Below are positions 42,533-53,442 of a stretch of DNA of 64,000 nt, one piece after another. The DNA lies in contig NW_020825493.1 of the NCBI RefSeq assembly GCF_003286085.1, forward strand, positions 87,626-151,625, given 5' to 3'. The notes beneath the pieces are model-generated. The model was not told the origin of the DNA, did not search any database, and saw only the letters and a program-made list of their open reading frames with translations. Each line of letters opens with the position of its first letter. The stretch's first letter is position 1. The position numbers and the translations under genes are program-made. The stretch is from Drosophila persimilis. Lineage: Eukaryota > Arthropoda > Insecta > Diptera > Drosophilidae.

Positions 42533-44131
42533 TTAAAAGTTAGCTAAATTTAAATGATTATAAATATTGCATGCAATTTGTTTAAGAGACAGTTCAGGGG
42601 ATAGGGTTTGACAGAGGGAGTTATAATTATGGCATAAAACCCTAAAAGGTTCATGATCAGCATAATTAGATCTACATATGGGTAGACGGATAGGCCTAAA
42701 AGTACGGGTAGGTCTAGATGGAACGGCCAAGTCAATCTGACCCAAGAGAGTTTGGGAGTCAACAGTCCCAAGAAGGAGCTTGTGCACGAACATTACGCCA
42801 TTGCATTTAAAGTTAAAGTTCCGAAGGGCAAAAATTAAAAATTGCTTTTGCACGGATTCAATAACAGCCTGCTGTTCTTTATACTGCGGGCTCCACACAC
42901 AAGAACAATACTCCAATATAGGACGTACTAACGAGATGTACAGTTGTTTTGTAACGTACGGGTCGTCAAACTCCTTGGACCAACGCTTGATGAACGCTAA
43001 AACACCCTTAGCTTTATTTACAGTTGCAGCTATATGGGTGTTAAAACACATCTTATGATCAAAAAGGACTCCGAGGTCATTTGAACTCGAAATTCGTTCA
43101 AGGACATGATTTCCTAGAACATATGGGACAAAATGAGGAGCGCGACGGTAAAATGTCATAAGTTTGCATTTGGAAAGGTTCAGAAAAAGAAGATTAGTTG
43201 AACACCACAATAGTAGTTCACTTAGATCAAGTTGAAGGCGTGTGTGCAAATACCAATCAGAGTAAGAAAGTCAGATTTTGACATCATCAGCATACATTAG
43301 TGTAGTAGAGTATGTTATAACTTGAGGAAGGTCATTCACAAATAAAATGAACAGAAGCGGGCCCAGATGACTTCCCTGTGGCACACCTGAAGTAACATTT
43401 ACAGTATTTGACAACACGTTAGAAAACAAAACACGTTGAGTGCGGTTAGAGAGATAGGACAAAATCCAATCTAGAAGATTCGTTGGGAACCCTAATAAAG
43501 AGAGCTTGTGAATAAGCAGAGCATGGTTCACAGAATCGAATGCCTTGCTGAAGTCAGTAAAAACTACATCCGTCTGCGAACCAATTTGAAAACCACGGTG
43601 GATTAGGTTAGAAAACTCAAGAAGGTTAGTCGATGTTGAACGATGTCTAAAAAAACCGTGTTGCGACGGAGATATCAAGCTGCAACAAAGATGTTGCAGT
43701 TGCCGGGTGACCAGGAACTCAAGAAGCTTCGGGATGGCGGAAAGCTTTGCGATACCACGATAGTTTTCAATGTTTGATCTTGAACCGTTTTTGTGAAGCG
43801 GAATGATATAGGACTCATTCCAAATTTTGGGAGACAAGACTGTTCCAAAGAGAGGTTGAAGAGAAAGGTCAAGGGTTTGCAAAGGGACTGGGCACAGTGT
43901 TTTAAGATGCAACTTGGTACCTTATCTGGACCCGCAGAAAACGATATGTCCATAGATGACAAACCTTCCAGAACAACGCTTTCCTCGAAAAAGGGCAGAA
44001 AAATGCTGTTAGCTTGAGGTAGCTGGTACGGATACGGAGTGGATGCGTTGTAAATATGAGACGAGTACGTTGTTTGGAAAAAGTTAGCGAATAAATTTGC
44101 AATACCAACAGCAGAAGCTTCTGTTTTGTTC
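42533..44131 (-). pseudogene. CR1-like ORF2, RT part
   Basis: Minus strand. RT fingers with GPDKVPSCILK (about 43930); one frameshift near 43830; motif A FTDFSKAFDSVNH (about 43560); motif B SGVPQGSHLGPLLF (about 43385); catalytic Y-A-D-D (about 43283); then an in-frame TGA at 43271-43273 directly after DVKI, and continuation to 42533 with LSKCKLMTF, FNTHIAATVNKAKGVLAFI and a C-terminal domain. The two lesions make it inactive. The endonuclease half is at 54764-55930. Confidence 0.8.
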
Positions 44132-45452
44132 TGTAAGGAAGTTCTCAGGCCGAGGTACAGCTTCTCAGTCTGTCCAGGGCCCGGTCCCTCCCCACAGCAA
44201 AATTTGTTGTGTGAGGACCTAAGGGGAGAGCCGCTCGTGGCGAAAGCGCGCCCGTGGGGTGGGTCGTGGGACGGTCGGGCCTGGCCCGGCCACGGGGCAT
44301 GGTTGAAGCCGTGCGTGGGGGCTGCAGAGACGTGCGTTGCGAGTCATGTATGGCGGGAGAAAAGGTTTGGATCAGGGATCGGATGGGTATGGGAGAGGGG
44401 AGTCCAGCTTAGCAGATGCCGCATGATCCACGACTCACATCTGCGTCGCCAGGTCCCCAGGGCGAGGGTGTAGGAGAGGGAACCCGGCTTTGCGAATGCC
44501 GCGTGAATCCACGACTCACATCCAGCATCGCCGGGTCCCCCGGGGGAAAAGGTACAGGAGAGGAGGAACCCAGCTTGGTGAATGCCGCGTGAGCCACGAC
44601 TCACATCCACTTCGCTGGGCCTCCCGGGGGGAAAAGGTACAGGAGAGGGGAAGCCCCGCTTGGTGAATGCCGCGTGATCCACGACTCACATCCACTTCGC
44701 TGGGCCTCCCGGGAAAAGGGAAGAGAGGGGGTGGGGGAGTGAGTGATTCCTACGGGCGAATGTTCTGAGACAGGTGGGTGGAGGTTGGTGTCTTTATTAT
44801 TTTTGGCTCATTCCCCTACTTAAAATCCCGCGCCTGCAGCGGGGAAATAAACGCAAAGAAAAACTTATATTAAACCACATGTGTGCATGGATATGTAAAA
44901 CTGTCTATGCCTGCCTACTGCACCGATCTGTTCCCCCCCAGAGCTCACATACGTGAGGTGGCTCACCCTTGTTTCCCTCCTTTGGGGTCCTGGTATCCTG
45001 CGGCGGGTCCTCGTCACGTCGGCTTATTTCGTACACTGCGTACTCACAACTTCTTTTTCTTTTTACACACCGCGGTCGCGGCTTATTTTCCGTCGCACAA
45101 CCGGTCTTGTTCAGCCCTTGGAGATCACTCCCGAGTCTCGCCCGCGCTGGACCGTGCCAGGCCTCTGCTTTGTCTTTTTCCAGCTTCTCTGACGCTTCGT
45201 GGCTGCGCAGCTTCGGCTGTCGGCCTCGGCGGCGTGGGCGATCGGCTGCGTCTCTGTATTCTCTGCTTCGCCGTCGGCCCTTTCCTCGGCTGCGTGGGCG
45301 TAAGGCCGATCGGCGGCTTCTCTGCCGCTTCGCTCTCTTTCCTCTGTGTATAGCCGTTCTCTTCGTTGCGTTCTCTCTTCGCTGCGTGGCCGTCGTCTGC
45401 GTCTCTCTTTCGTGTGTGTATACTCTGTATTGTGGAGGCTTATGCCTTCACA
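44132..45452 (-). repeat. 3' LTR of the Osvaldo-like element
   Basis: 1321 bp, identical to 53443-54763 except about five bases. It contains four units of a roughly 83-bp tandem repeat with core CCACGACTCACATCC (44412-44720) and, on the minus strand, AATAATAAAG near 44795 as a polyadenylation signal. Confidence 0.9.
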
Positions 45453-45463
45453 CTCCCTTCCTA
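45453..45463 (-). other. polypurine tract
   Basis: The minus strand reads AGGAAGGGAG directly before the 3' LTR start TGTGAAGG. Confidence 0.75.
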
Positions 45464-46214
45464 CTTCGGGGTGGGGCGCGGTGAAATGCGCACCAAGTTT
45501 CCACTGATGTATACGCGGAAGCGTTGGCCGTCGTGGTATTCCAGGCTGCGGATCCGGCCGTGCCCGTGACGCGCCCGTGACACGCCCGTGACGCGACCGT
45601 GATGCGCCCGTGACGCGCCGCGTTCGCCTGAGCGCTGGCGCCTTCCAGCAAGCTCTGCGGGATGCGACGGTCAGGCGTGCTGACCCGCCAGGCGACTGGG
45701 GCGATTGGCCACTCCTGCTCCTCCTGCAGCGCGTTTAACTCGGGCATCTCGTCGAATGCGGTGAGCAGTCCGCCCGCTTCTGCTTCTGCCAATCCCAATG
45801 ACAGGTCGCTGTCCTCCTTTGGGGGGCTCGGGTTTCCTGGTTCTGCTTACGGGGTCCGGAGAGTGGTGTCTTGCTTGTGGTTGGCTGGTCGTGGACCGTG
45901 GTTGCCTTGAGCTGGGCGGCGACGCACCCCTAGGATGCCCCTCCGTACCATCCTCTGCCTCTAGGGCTGTACGTCGCTCGTCCTTGGGTTGTCCATGTCG
46001 GATCTGGTGGGGGGACCAAACCTTGTTTGGTTAGAACCTGACCTATGCCACTGATGTGTCCTGTGCCCTGGGTTTCCCTGATCGGTGCATTCTCTAGTTC
46101 TGACTATTTCTTACTCTAATCCCTTAAGGGGAGTTAAGCTATCTTACTGCGCGTGTACGCGGTTGCCCCTTGCGGGGCGAGGACATTATGGCAGCGCACC
46201 ACCATAAGTGGCCC
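45464..46214 (-). other. 3' untranslated segment of the Osvaldo-like element
   Basis: No supported reading frame. GC-rich, with a short CGCCCGTGACG-type tandem repeat (about 45558-45620). It lies between the integrase stop and the polypurine tract. Confidence 0.6.
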
Positions 46215-47510
46215 TCATGAACTCGCGGTTTTCCTGGTGCTGGGGTCGTCGTCATCGTTGTCTTCGTTGTCTTCGCTGGTGAGTGTGTGCTCGGTGTCGT
46301 GGTAGGCCTTGAGGTCGGCTAGTCCGGCCGTTCGTCGTTGTCTTCCCGGATGCTTCTGGAGTCGGGCTATGGTGGGAGAAATAAATTTAATCACTTTGTA
46401 AGGCCCCTCATATTTGGGAGCCAGTTTGGCAGCGAAGTTGTCCGCCGCTTTGGACAGGTGATGTTGGCGTAGCATCACGAGCGTCCCGATCGTGGGTCTC
46501 CATTCGCGTCGACGTAGGTTGTAGGTCCTGCTCTGCGTCTGTGATGCCTGCTGGATATTTTCCTGTACGATGGCGAAGATTTCCTTGAGTCGCTTGGCCT
46601 TGTCGGTTGGGGTCTCTGTCACTTCGCCTAGTCCTGGGGTCGTCTCTTCGTACAAGGCTCCAGGCAACCGAGGTTCCCGGCCGAGTACGATGAATGCTGG
46701 GCTGAAGCCTGTGGTGTCCGATGTGCTGCTGTTGATGGCTAGGCTAAGTTCGGGTAGCAGCTCGTCCCATGTCCGCTGGTCTCCATCGATGTACTGGGCG
46801 ATCATGGTTTTGATCGTCCTATTGGCTCGTTCCGTGGGGTTTTGTTGTGGCGTATAGGGCGCCGTATACTCCAGTTCCATGCCTGCTAGTTTGCAGAACT
46901 TTTGGAAAGAGCGACTCGTGAATTGGGTCCCGTTGTCGCATACGAATTTCCGTGGTGTTCCGAAGCGGCTTAGGATCCGTTCCCGGAAAGCGGTCTCCAG
47001 TAGTGCGGTGGTGGCCTTGCGGAGTGGGACCAACTCCACCCACTTGCTGAAGGCGTCGAAGAACACCAGCAACATAGTATTGCCGTGTTTGGATCGGGGC
47101 AATGGTCCAATGAAGTCGGCACAGACGATGTCCAGTGGTTCCTGGGCTTGGCGGGTGTGCATCTTCCCTCCTGGTTTGGTTTGACTCACCTTGTACTGCT
47201 GGCACTTGGTGCACTGCTGGATATATCGGGCGATATCTCGGTGCAGTCCGGGCCAGTAGTACCTCTGGGCTATTCGTGTCGCTGTCTTTCTGATTCCGAG
47301 GTGTCCTGCTGTCGGATGGTCGTGGCACTCTTCTAGCACGCGTCGGCGGTGGTCCTTGTGGACACATAGTTTCCATTTGATAGGGTCTTCTTCGCTGGTT
47401 CTGTTGCTGGCTCGTTTGTATATTTGGTCGCTCTCGATGATGACTCCGGACGTCCTTCCGGCTGTTCCTGGATCCGCTTGCGGAGCCTCTGCAGCCAGGG
47501 GCAGGGGCAA
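46215..47510 (-). pseudogene. pol: integrase of the Osvaldo-like element
   Basis: Complete domain set on the minus strand: HHCC zinc domain (HDHPTAGHLG, CTKCQQYK), core with D, D, E (CADFIGP, VCDNGTQF, NPTERANR), the C-terminal GTLVMLRQHHLS and PKYEGPYKVI motifs, and an acidic end (EDNEDNDDDDPS). It is one frame off from the RT/RNase H frame, with the shift near 47455. Otherwise the domain looks intact, in keeping with a young insertion. Confidence 0.85.
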
Positions 47511-49198
47511 GGGTCCCGGTCTTCGTCCACTCGCTGCAGGGTTTCTACTGGTTGTCGTGAGAGGGCGTCAGCCACAACGTTCTGGCTTCCTCGGCGGTAG
47601 TGGATGTCAAACCGATATTGCTGGAGCTCCAAGGCCCAGCGGGCGATGCGTCCCGTGGGATTATCGATGGAGTTCAACCACTTCAAAGCGAGGTGATCCG
47701 TGATTACATCGAAGTGGTATCCTTCCAGAAAGCATCGGAGCTTCCGGATTGCCCAGACTACAGCAAGGCACTCCTTCTCGGTGGCCGAGTAGTTTTCCTC
47801 TGCCTTGAGTAGTAGACGGCTTGCGTAGGCGATGACTCTTTCTGCTCCGTCGATCTGTTGTGTCAATACTGCTCCGAGGCCATACGAACTGGCGTCCGTT
47901 TGGAGTACGAATCGCTCGGCGAAGTCGGGGCATGCCAGGACTGGTGCTTGCGTAAGTCTTTCCTTGAGGGTCTCGAATGCCTGCTGTTGTTCGTCTGTCC
48001 ACTCCCACTTTTGATCCTTTTTGAGCAGGTTGGTCATGGGTTGGACCACCGTGGCGAAGTTGGGGACGAAGCGTCGGTACCAGGATGCCATCCCGATGCA
48101 GCGTCGCAGTTCTTTCAGTGTGGTGGGCGGTGCTAGTTTCTGGACTGCGCTGACCTTGTCTGGGTCCGTGTGGATGCCTTGTTCACTGATGACATGGCCG
48201 AGGTAGACTAAACTCTTCCTGAAGAAACTACACTTGTTTCTGTTCAGTCGGAGGTTCGCCTCTCGCAGCCTCCTGAAAACCTCGCGAAGGTGGTCGATAT
48301 GCTCTTCTAGCGTGGCTCCGATGACGATGATATCGTCGAGGTACGCGAACGCGTACGGCTCCAGGGTGGGTCCGATGACGCTGTCCAAAGCCCGCTGGAA
48401 CGTCGCTGGGGCTGAGTGCAGGCCGAAAGGCATGACCTTCCACTGGAAGAGTCCTCTGCCGGGGACGGTAAATGCTGTTGCCTCTCTGCTGCCCTCGGCC
48501 ACCGGGATCTGCCAGTATCCGTTTTTGAGGTCCAGCGTGGAGATGTAGCGAGCGTGGCGAAGTCTCTCGAGAATGTGGTTAATCCGTGGCAGCGGATATG
48601 CGTCCGGCACCGAGCGGGCATTCAGCTGGCGATAATCCACGCACATTCGCATTTCTCCGGTCTTCTTTCCTAACAAGACGATTGGGGCGCTGTGGGGACT
48701 GTGGGATGGCTCGATCCTTCCGTCCCGTAGCAGCTCGTCCACCTGCGCGTTTATGATCTTCTGCATGGCCGGGTTCTTCGGGAAATAGCGCTGCTTCACG
48801 GGCCTGTCGTCTCGCATTGTTATCGTGTGTTCGGCGATGTGGGAGACTCCAACTAGTCCGTCGAATTTTGCCAGTTCTTCCTCCAGAAACTTGCCTGCCC
48901 ACGGCGTGGGGGGTGGTTCGGGGTCTGGGTCTTGCTGCCACGGCGATAGGTCCTCCAGTTCCAGAGCGGTAATGGCGGCCAAGATCGCAGTCTCGTAGTC
49001 ATCCGAGTCGGCTGGGCGAAACGGGTTGCGTTCCCGAGCTATCTCGGTGTCGGCTAATGGCTCCAGTTGGTAGTCCGTCGTCGGGGTTTCCGTGATCTCG
49101 TCCTGTGGTATCGGGGTTCGTGGCTTGCGTGATGACTGTCGTGCTGGGTTACTACGTGGTGACTCCCGGTTTGATGAGTTGGTCCAGCGGCGCTAAAG
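47333..49198 (-). pseudogene. pol: RT and RNase H of the Osvaldo-like element
   Basis: Open from 49198 down to 47333, with the first internal Met at 48982. RT: VLLGKKTGEMRMCVDYRQLN, motif A STLDLKNGYWQIPV, motif B MPFGLHSAPATFQ, catalytic box FAYLDDIIVIG intact (about 48330). RNase [43 protein letters not shown], and the VVADALSRQ linker. The frame overlaps the protease/repeat frame (ending 49152) by about 46 bases, so a -1/+1 shift or indel joins them. Close relative of the RT at 7460-8689. Confidence 0.85.
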
Positions 49199-50966
49199 CT
49201 ATCTCTGCCGAAGTTTTCTGCTTTCTGCTGTGTCCTGTTGGTGACTCCTGGTTCGACGAGCTGGTCCTGGATTGATCCAGTGGAGCCGGAGCTGTCTCTG
49301 CCAAAGTCCTTTGGTTCCTGCTGTGTCCTGTTGGTGACTCCTGGTTCGACGAGCTGGCCCTGGATTGATCCAGTGGAGCCGCAGCTGTCTCTGCCAAAGT
49401 CCTTGGTTTCCTGCTGGGTCCTGTTGGTGACTCCTGGTTCGACGAGCTGGCCCTGGATTGATCCAGTGGAGCCGGAGCTGTCTCTGCCAAAGTCCTTTGG
49501 TTCCTGCTGTGTCCTGTTGGTGACTCCTGGTTCGACGAGCTGGCCCTGGATTGATCCAGTGGAGCCGGAGCTGTCTCTGCCAAAGTCCTCGGTTTCCTGC
49601 TGTGTCCTGTTGATGACTCCTGGTTCGACGAGCTGGCCCTGGATTGATCCAGTGGAGCCGGAGCTGTCTCTGCCAAAGTCCTTTGGTTCCTGCTGTGTCC
49701 TGTTGGTGACTCCTGGTTCGACGAGCTGGCCCTGGATTGATCCAGTGGAGCCGGAGCTGTCTCTGCCAAAGTCCTCTGTTTCCTGCTGTGTCCTGTTGAT
49801 GACTCCTGGTTCGACGAGCTGGCCCTGGATTGATCCAGTGGAGCCGGAGCTGTCTCTGCCAAAGTCCTTTGGTTCCTGCTGTGTCCTGTTGGTGACTCCT
49901 GGTTCGACGAGCTGGCCCTGGATTGATCCAGTGGAGCCGGAGCTGTCTCTGCCAAAGTCCTTTGTTTCCTGCTGTGTCCTGTTGGTGACTCCTGGTTCGA
50001 CGAGCTGGCCCTGGATTGATCCAGTGGAGCCGGAGCTGTCTCTGCCAAAGTCCTTTGTTTCCTGCTGTGTCCTGTTGATGACTCCTGGTTCGACGAGCTG
50101 GCCCTGGATTGATCCAGTGGAGCCGGAGCTGTCTCTGCCAAAGTCCTCGGTTTCCTGCTGCGTTGTCCTGCTGGTATCGGGGTTCGTGCTGGGGAACTGG
50201 CCATGGTTGGTTCCATCGGTGTCGCAGTTCGTTCCGTCGTAGCTTTCTTCGTGTCCTGTTGTGGTGGCGTAGTCCTGGGGTTGTTGCTTGATCTTGTCTG
50301 GTAGGGCTTTGTTGTCGCTGCGGGTGGATGGTTCGTGGTTGGCTGTGGGGTGTTGGTCTGCGGCTGGTCTCGGATGGCAGTGTAGTCCGCAAACGTGACA
50401 GACCGTGGGCGTGGCTGGGCGGTGTATGATGGTATCGTCCCGGCGGGTTTCTGCTGCAACTTCAGCTGTAGATATGCCCGTCCGCAGTGGATCCTCGCGC
50501 GGATGCCACATAGGAAGTCGAGTCCCAAGATGAGGCCATCTAATACCGTGGGGAGTATAAGAAGAGATACCTGTGTTTCTTGCTGATCCAGGCGCACTGT
50601 GACTGCTATCGCTTGGTTGATCTCCTTCCTGGTTCCATCTGCCAGGCGGATCCTGGTCCTCACCTCTCGCCTGTTCTCGGTCGTCCCTATCTCCTTCGCC
50701 AGCCGCTCACTGATGAAGGATCGTGTGGCTCCAGTGTCGAGGGTGGCCGCAAATGCTCTCCCATTGATGTCCACCAGGGCAGCGATCCTTCCTCCGGTCA
50801 TGCTTAATGGGTGGGTTTCTCCTGTTCCTGGGTGCGCGCCTCCGTCCATGTCCCAGTTGGGCGGAGACCCGACCCGTTTCCCGACGCGGGTTTCCGGCAG
50901 CAGTTGATGGTCCGGACCCCTCGGTGGCCACATTCCCAACAGAACAGCTTCTGTCGGTTTGTGCAC
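49152..50966 (-). CDS. pol: protease plus in-frame repeat domain of the Osvaldo-like element
   Basis: Minus-strand frame of 604 codons. Protease active site AATLDTGATRSFIS at about residue 73, flap, LILGLDFLCG at about residue 150, then a Pro/Thr/Gln-rich linker and about ten 31-residue repeats (core RTLAETAPAPLDQSRASSSN) up to residue 590. The first part overlaps the gag end by about 160 bases in a different frame, the usual layout for ribosomal frameshifting. The repeat domain is hydrophilic and predicted disordered; I know no counterpart in related polyproteins. The long frames read on the plus strand and in the other minus frames over the array are shadows of the repeat. Confidence 0.75.
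   Translation of the reverse strand: MHKPTEAVLLGMWPPRGPDHQLLPETRVGKRVGSPPNWDMDGGAHPGTGETHPLSMTGGRIAALVDINGRAFAATLDTGATRSFISERLAKEIGTTENRREVRTRIRLADGTRKEINQAIAVTVRLDQQETQVSLLILPTVLDGLILGLDFLCGIRARIHCGRAYLQLKLQQKPAGTIPSYTAQPRPRSVTFADYTAIRDQPQTNTPQPTTNHPPAATTKPYQTRSSNNPRTTPPQQDTKKATTERTATPMEPTMASSPARTPIPAGQRSRKPRTLAETAPAPLDQSRASSSNQESSTGHSRKQRTLAETAPAPLDQSRASSSNQESPTGHSRKQRTLAETAPAPLDQSRASSSNQESPTGHSRNQRTLAETAPAPLDQSRASSSNQESSTGHSRKQRTLAETAPAPLDQSRASSSNQESPTGHSRNQRTLAETAPAPLDQSRASSSNQESSTGHSRKPRTLAETAPAPLDQSRASSSNQESPTGHSRNQRTLAETAPAPLDQSRASSSNQESPTGPSRKPRTLAETAAAPLDQSRASSSNQESPTGHSRNQRTLAETAPAPLDQSRTSSSNQESPTGHSRKQKTSAEIALAPLDQLIKPGVTT
49158..50165. repeat. 93-bp minisatellite in pol, about ten units
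   Basis: Units start with TGACTCCTGGTTCGACGAGC at about 49241, 49334, 49427, 49520, 49613, 49706, 49799, 49892, 49985 and 50078, plus a degenerate unit near 49158. The period is exactly 93, and units differ at a few sites. The junction variants TTTGGTTCC, CTCGGTTTCC and TTTGTTTCC alternate. Confidence 0.95.
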
Positions 50967-52217
50967 GCACTACTGAAATGGCCGTTTTCCCCGCAGTTCC
51001 GGCAGGCTCGATGTACATCGATCGCCTGCTCTTGCTCCTGGCCGATTCCTCGGTTGGCGATCTCGGTTTTCCCGGGTGTCTCGCGTGTGTTGCCTCGTTG
51101 CGGGTTGGTTCCATTGCCGATATAGGCGGCTCGATGGTTCTGCGTGGTCCCGATGCTACGGAGTGCGTCTCGGTCCCGCGCGGTTTCGTAGGCCGAGACG
51201 AGCTGGGTCAATTCTGTGAGTGATCGGAAATCCTGTCTGCGCGTGTACATTTGATACTCCGGACGGAGATTTTCGTAGATCCGCTCGAGTTCCTGTTCCC
51301 GAGTATACTGGGCTCGCTGCATCATCAGACTCGATAAGGTAATCCCGGAAGGGTTCCTTGGGCTTCTGTTCCCGACTTCGTATGGTGTCTTCCAGCCGCT
51401 GGAAGTATCTGGGGGGCAGGAAGAATTCTAGGAATTCTTTCCGAAAGTCTGTCCAATTCTGTCCCTGCATCTGAAAAGTTCGGAACCATCCTTCGGCCTT
51501 CCCTGTAAGGAGACCGGAGATGGCTCGCGGCAACTGCTCTGGGCTCCCGCCGTATGACTCCACTCGCTCCTCGAGCCTTTCGATGAACGCTAGTGGGTCC
51601 GCGTGGCCGTCGAAAGTAACTCCCCATTTCCGGAGTTTGTCCGCTAGTAACGAGTATGAAATCTCACCCCCTCCGGGGCGTGAGACCCAATTTCCCTGAG
51701 GAAGACGTGGCTGTTCTCCGTCCTTGGTTGTCTGGTGGCTAGGCGTGGCCACTGGTCCGGTGGTAATGGGTCCTGGCTCGTGGTTCCTGCTGGCCGCCTC
51801 TGGTCTGATTCCTTGGAGTGGTCCTTGGGCATTGCGTCGTGGTTGCTCGTCCTGAGCGGCCGGCGTCTCGGTTGCTGACTCGCGGTATCCGTGGGTGGAT
51901 CCTTGGCTCGTGCTGGGCAGTTCGGGTACGATTAATCGCAGTTTTGGTCCCTCCTTGCTGTCTTCCATCTTCGTCCGGCTCTCTGGCCCGGGTGACGTGG
52001 CTGGACTCCGGTGGTCCCTGGGGCTCGGGATGTTCCCAAAGTGCGTGGCCAATTCGTCCAGCCTTGCTTGCACGGCTTCGGGGTGCCCTGGGCGTGCGAT
52101 GAATGCGGTGATCCGGTTCCGTAGGTCCTCTACAGTCCCAGTTTCTCCTAGTCCAAACTCCTTAGCTAGGCTCTGCAGCTCGTCCTTCCTGCGGGACGCT
52201 ATCCAGCGGATGTTCAT
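50804..52217 (-). pseudogene. gag: gag of the Osvaldo-like element
   Basis: The ATG at 52217 opens a frame with a SAP-like N-terminal helix-turn-helix (DELQSLAKEFGLGETGTVEDLRNRI), a Pro/Ser-rich linker, a capsid (TFDGHADPLAFIERLEE, EGWFRTFQMQGQNW, FFLPPRYF) and KEPFRDYLIE. A single extra base near 51330 shifts the frame; the rest reads from 51325 with a capsid end and nucleocapsid CRNCGENGHFSSAC, then CWECGHRGVRTINC in which Val replaces the expected His. Stop at 50804. Confidence 0.8.
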
Positions 52218-53422
52218 CCTGATCCTGGTAAACTAATCGTGGCACCGGTGCGAGTCCTTATCAGCACGGTCTGGGGCTCCTGTACTAGGATACACGGCAC
52301 TGGGTGGGGAGACTTGTTCGAAGGACACGCGGCACGGTACTGGGTCGGTGATCCTATACTAGGATACACGGCACTGGGGTGAGGGATCCTGTTCGAAGGA
52401 CACGCGGCACGGTACTAGGTCGGTGATCCTGTACTAGGATACACAGCACTGGGTTGGGTGATCCTGTCGAAGGACACGCGGCGCGGTACGGGGAAAAGTT
52501 CTGTCTGACTGCTCGGTGGTAACTGTGTGACTGCCCGGTAACAACTGCCTGACTGCCCGGTAACGACTGCCCGACTGGTGTTCCTGCTCCGCCTTATATT
52601 GGCCGCGGCCATGGCTTTGTGGCCGAGGGTTCCGCTGCCATGTAGCTGCTCCTCTGCGTTCGCCGGCTGTCCCTCGCTGCTCCGTTGTTCCACCGCTGCG
52701 TCGCTACTTGGCTGCTCGGTCACTGTCTCGCTGCTCCGTCACTGCCTGGCTGCTCTGTCACTGTCTCGCTGCTCTGTCACTGCCTCGCTGCTCTGTCGCT
52801 GCTGATCTTCCGCTCTGCCGCTGCCTCGCTGCTCTGTCGCTGCTGCTTCTCTGCTCTGCCGCTGCCTCGTTGCTCTGTCGCTGCTGCTTCGTTGCTCTGC
52901 CGCTGCTGCTGCTTGGCTACTCTGTCGCTGGTGCCGCTTTGTCGCCGGCGCGTGCCAAAGTTTTAGGCGCCGTCCGCGGCCATTTTCCCCCGGCACGCGG
53001 TGCTGGGTCTTCGGCGTCTCTCCCCGTCTCTTTCTGTCGCGTAGATGGCTGGCCGCGTGGTTTTTCGCGTCTCTCCCCGTCTCTTTCTGCCTCGTAGGTG
53101 GCTAGCTGCGTGGTTTTCCGCGTGGTTTTTGCCGGCGCGTCTGGGACACGTGCCGGCGGCCCTTGCTAGGGGGGTATTAGAGAAACCAGCCTCAGCTGTA
53201 CATAAGTCGAGGGATCAAAGATTGGTGCTGGCTACTCGCCGGGACTCTGATTTTGGGGTTGCTAATCACTGATTTGACCTTTCTCCGGCGGCTTTTCCTG
53301 ATCCGTGGGTCCTAAGCATCGTTTGCTGTCTTTTGTGGGTCTTGCCTTTTTATTGTGGGCTGCTGCTTGGTTTCCTTTTCACTTTTCACCTGTCCCTATG
53401 CTCACCGACTCTCCCCTCGTGG
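52218..53422 (-). other. leader of the Osvaldo-like element with tandem repeats
   Basis: A 1.2 kb untranslated leader between primer site and gag. It holds three units of a roughly 75-bp repeat with TACTAGGATACACGGCACTG and GAAGGACACGCGGC (52275-52500), GACTGCCCGGTAAC repeats (52510-52580), and an irregular CTGCTCTGTCGCTGCCTCG repeat (52680-52930). No supported reading frame. Confidence 0.65.
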
Positions 53423-53440
53423 GTCCCTGCTCGGGCGCCA
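53423..53440 (-). other. lysine-type primer binding site of the Osvaldo-like element
   Basis: The minus strand reads TGGCGCCCGAGCAGGGAC two bases after the LTR. This resembles the tRNA-Lys3 primer site known for Osvaldo and lentiviruses, with one base different from the lentiviral form. Confidence 0.8.
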
Positions 53441-53442
53441 TC

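Noticed and set aside
44126..45484. Plus-strand frames of 115-171 codons in the Osvaldo-like LTRs
   Set aside because: Identical in both LTRs, without domains, and antisense to the element's transcription. Treated as chance frames in GC-rich repeats.
49054..50511. Further long frames over the 93-bp array on both strands (up to 485 codons)
   Set aside because: A stop-free repeat of length divisible by three opens several frames at once. Only the frame that starts with the protease DTG motif is supported.
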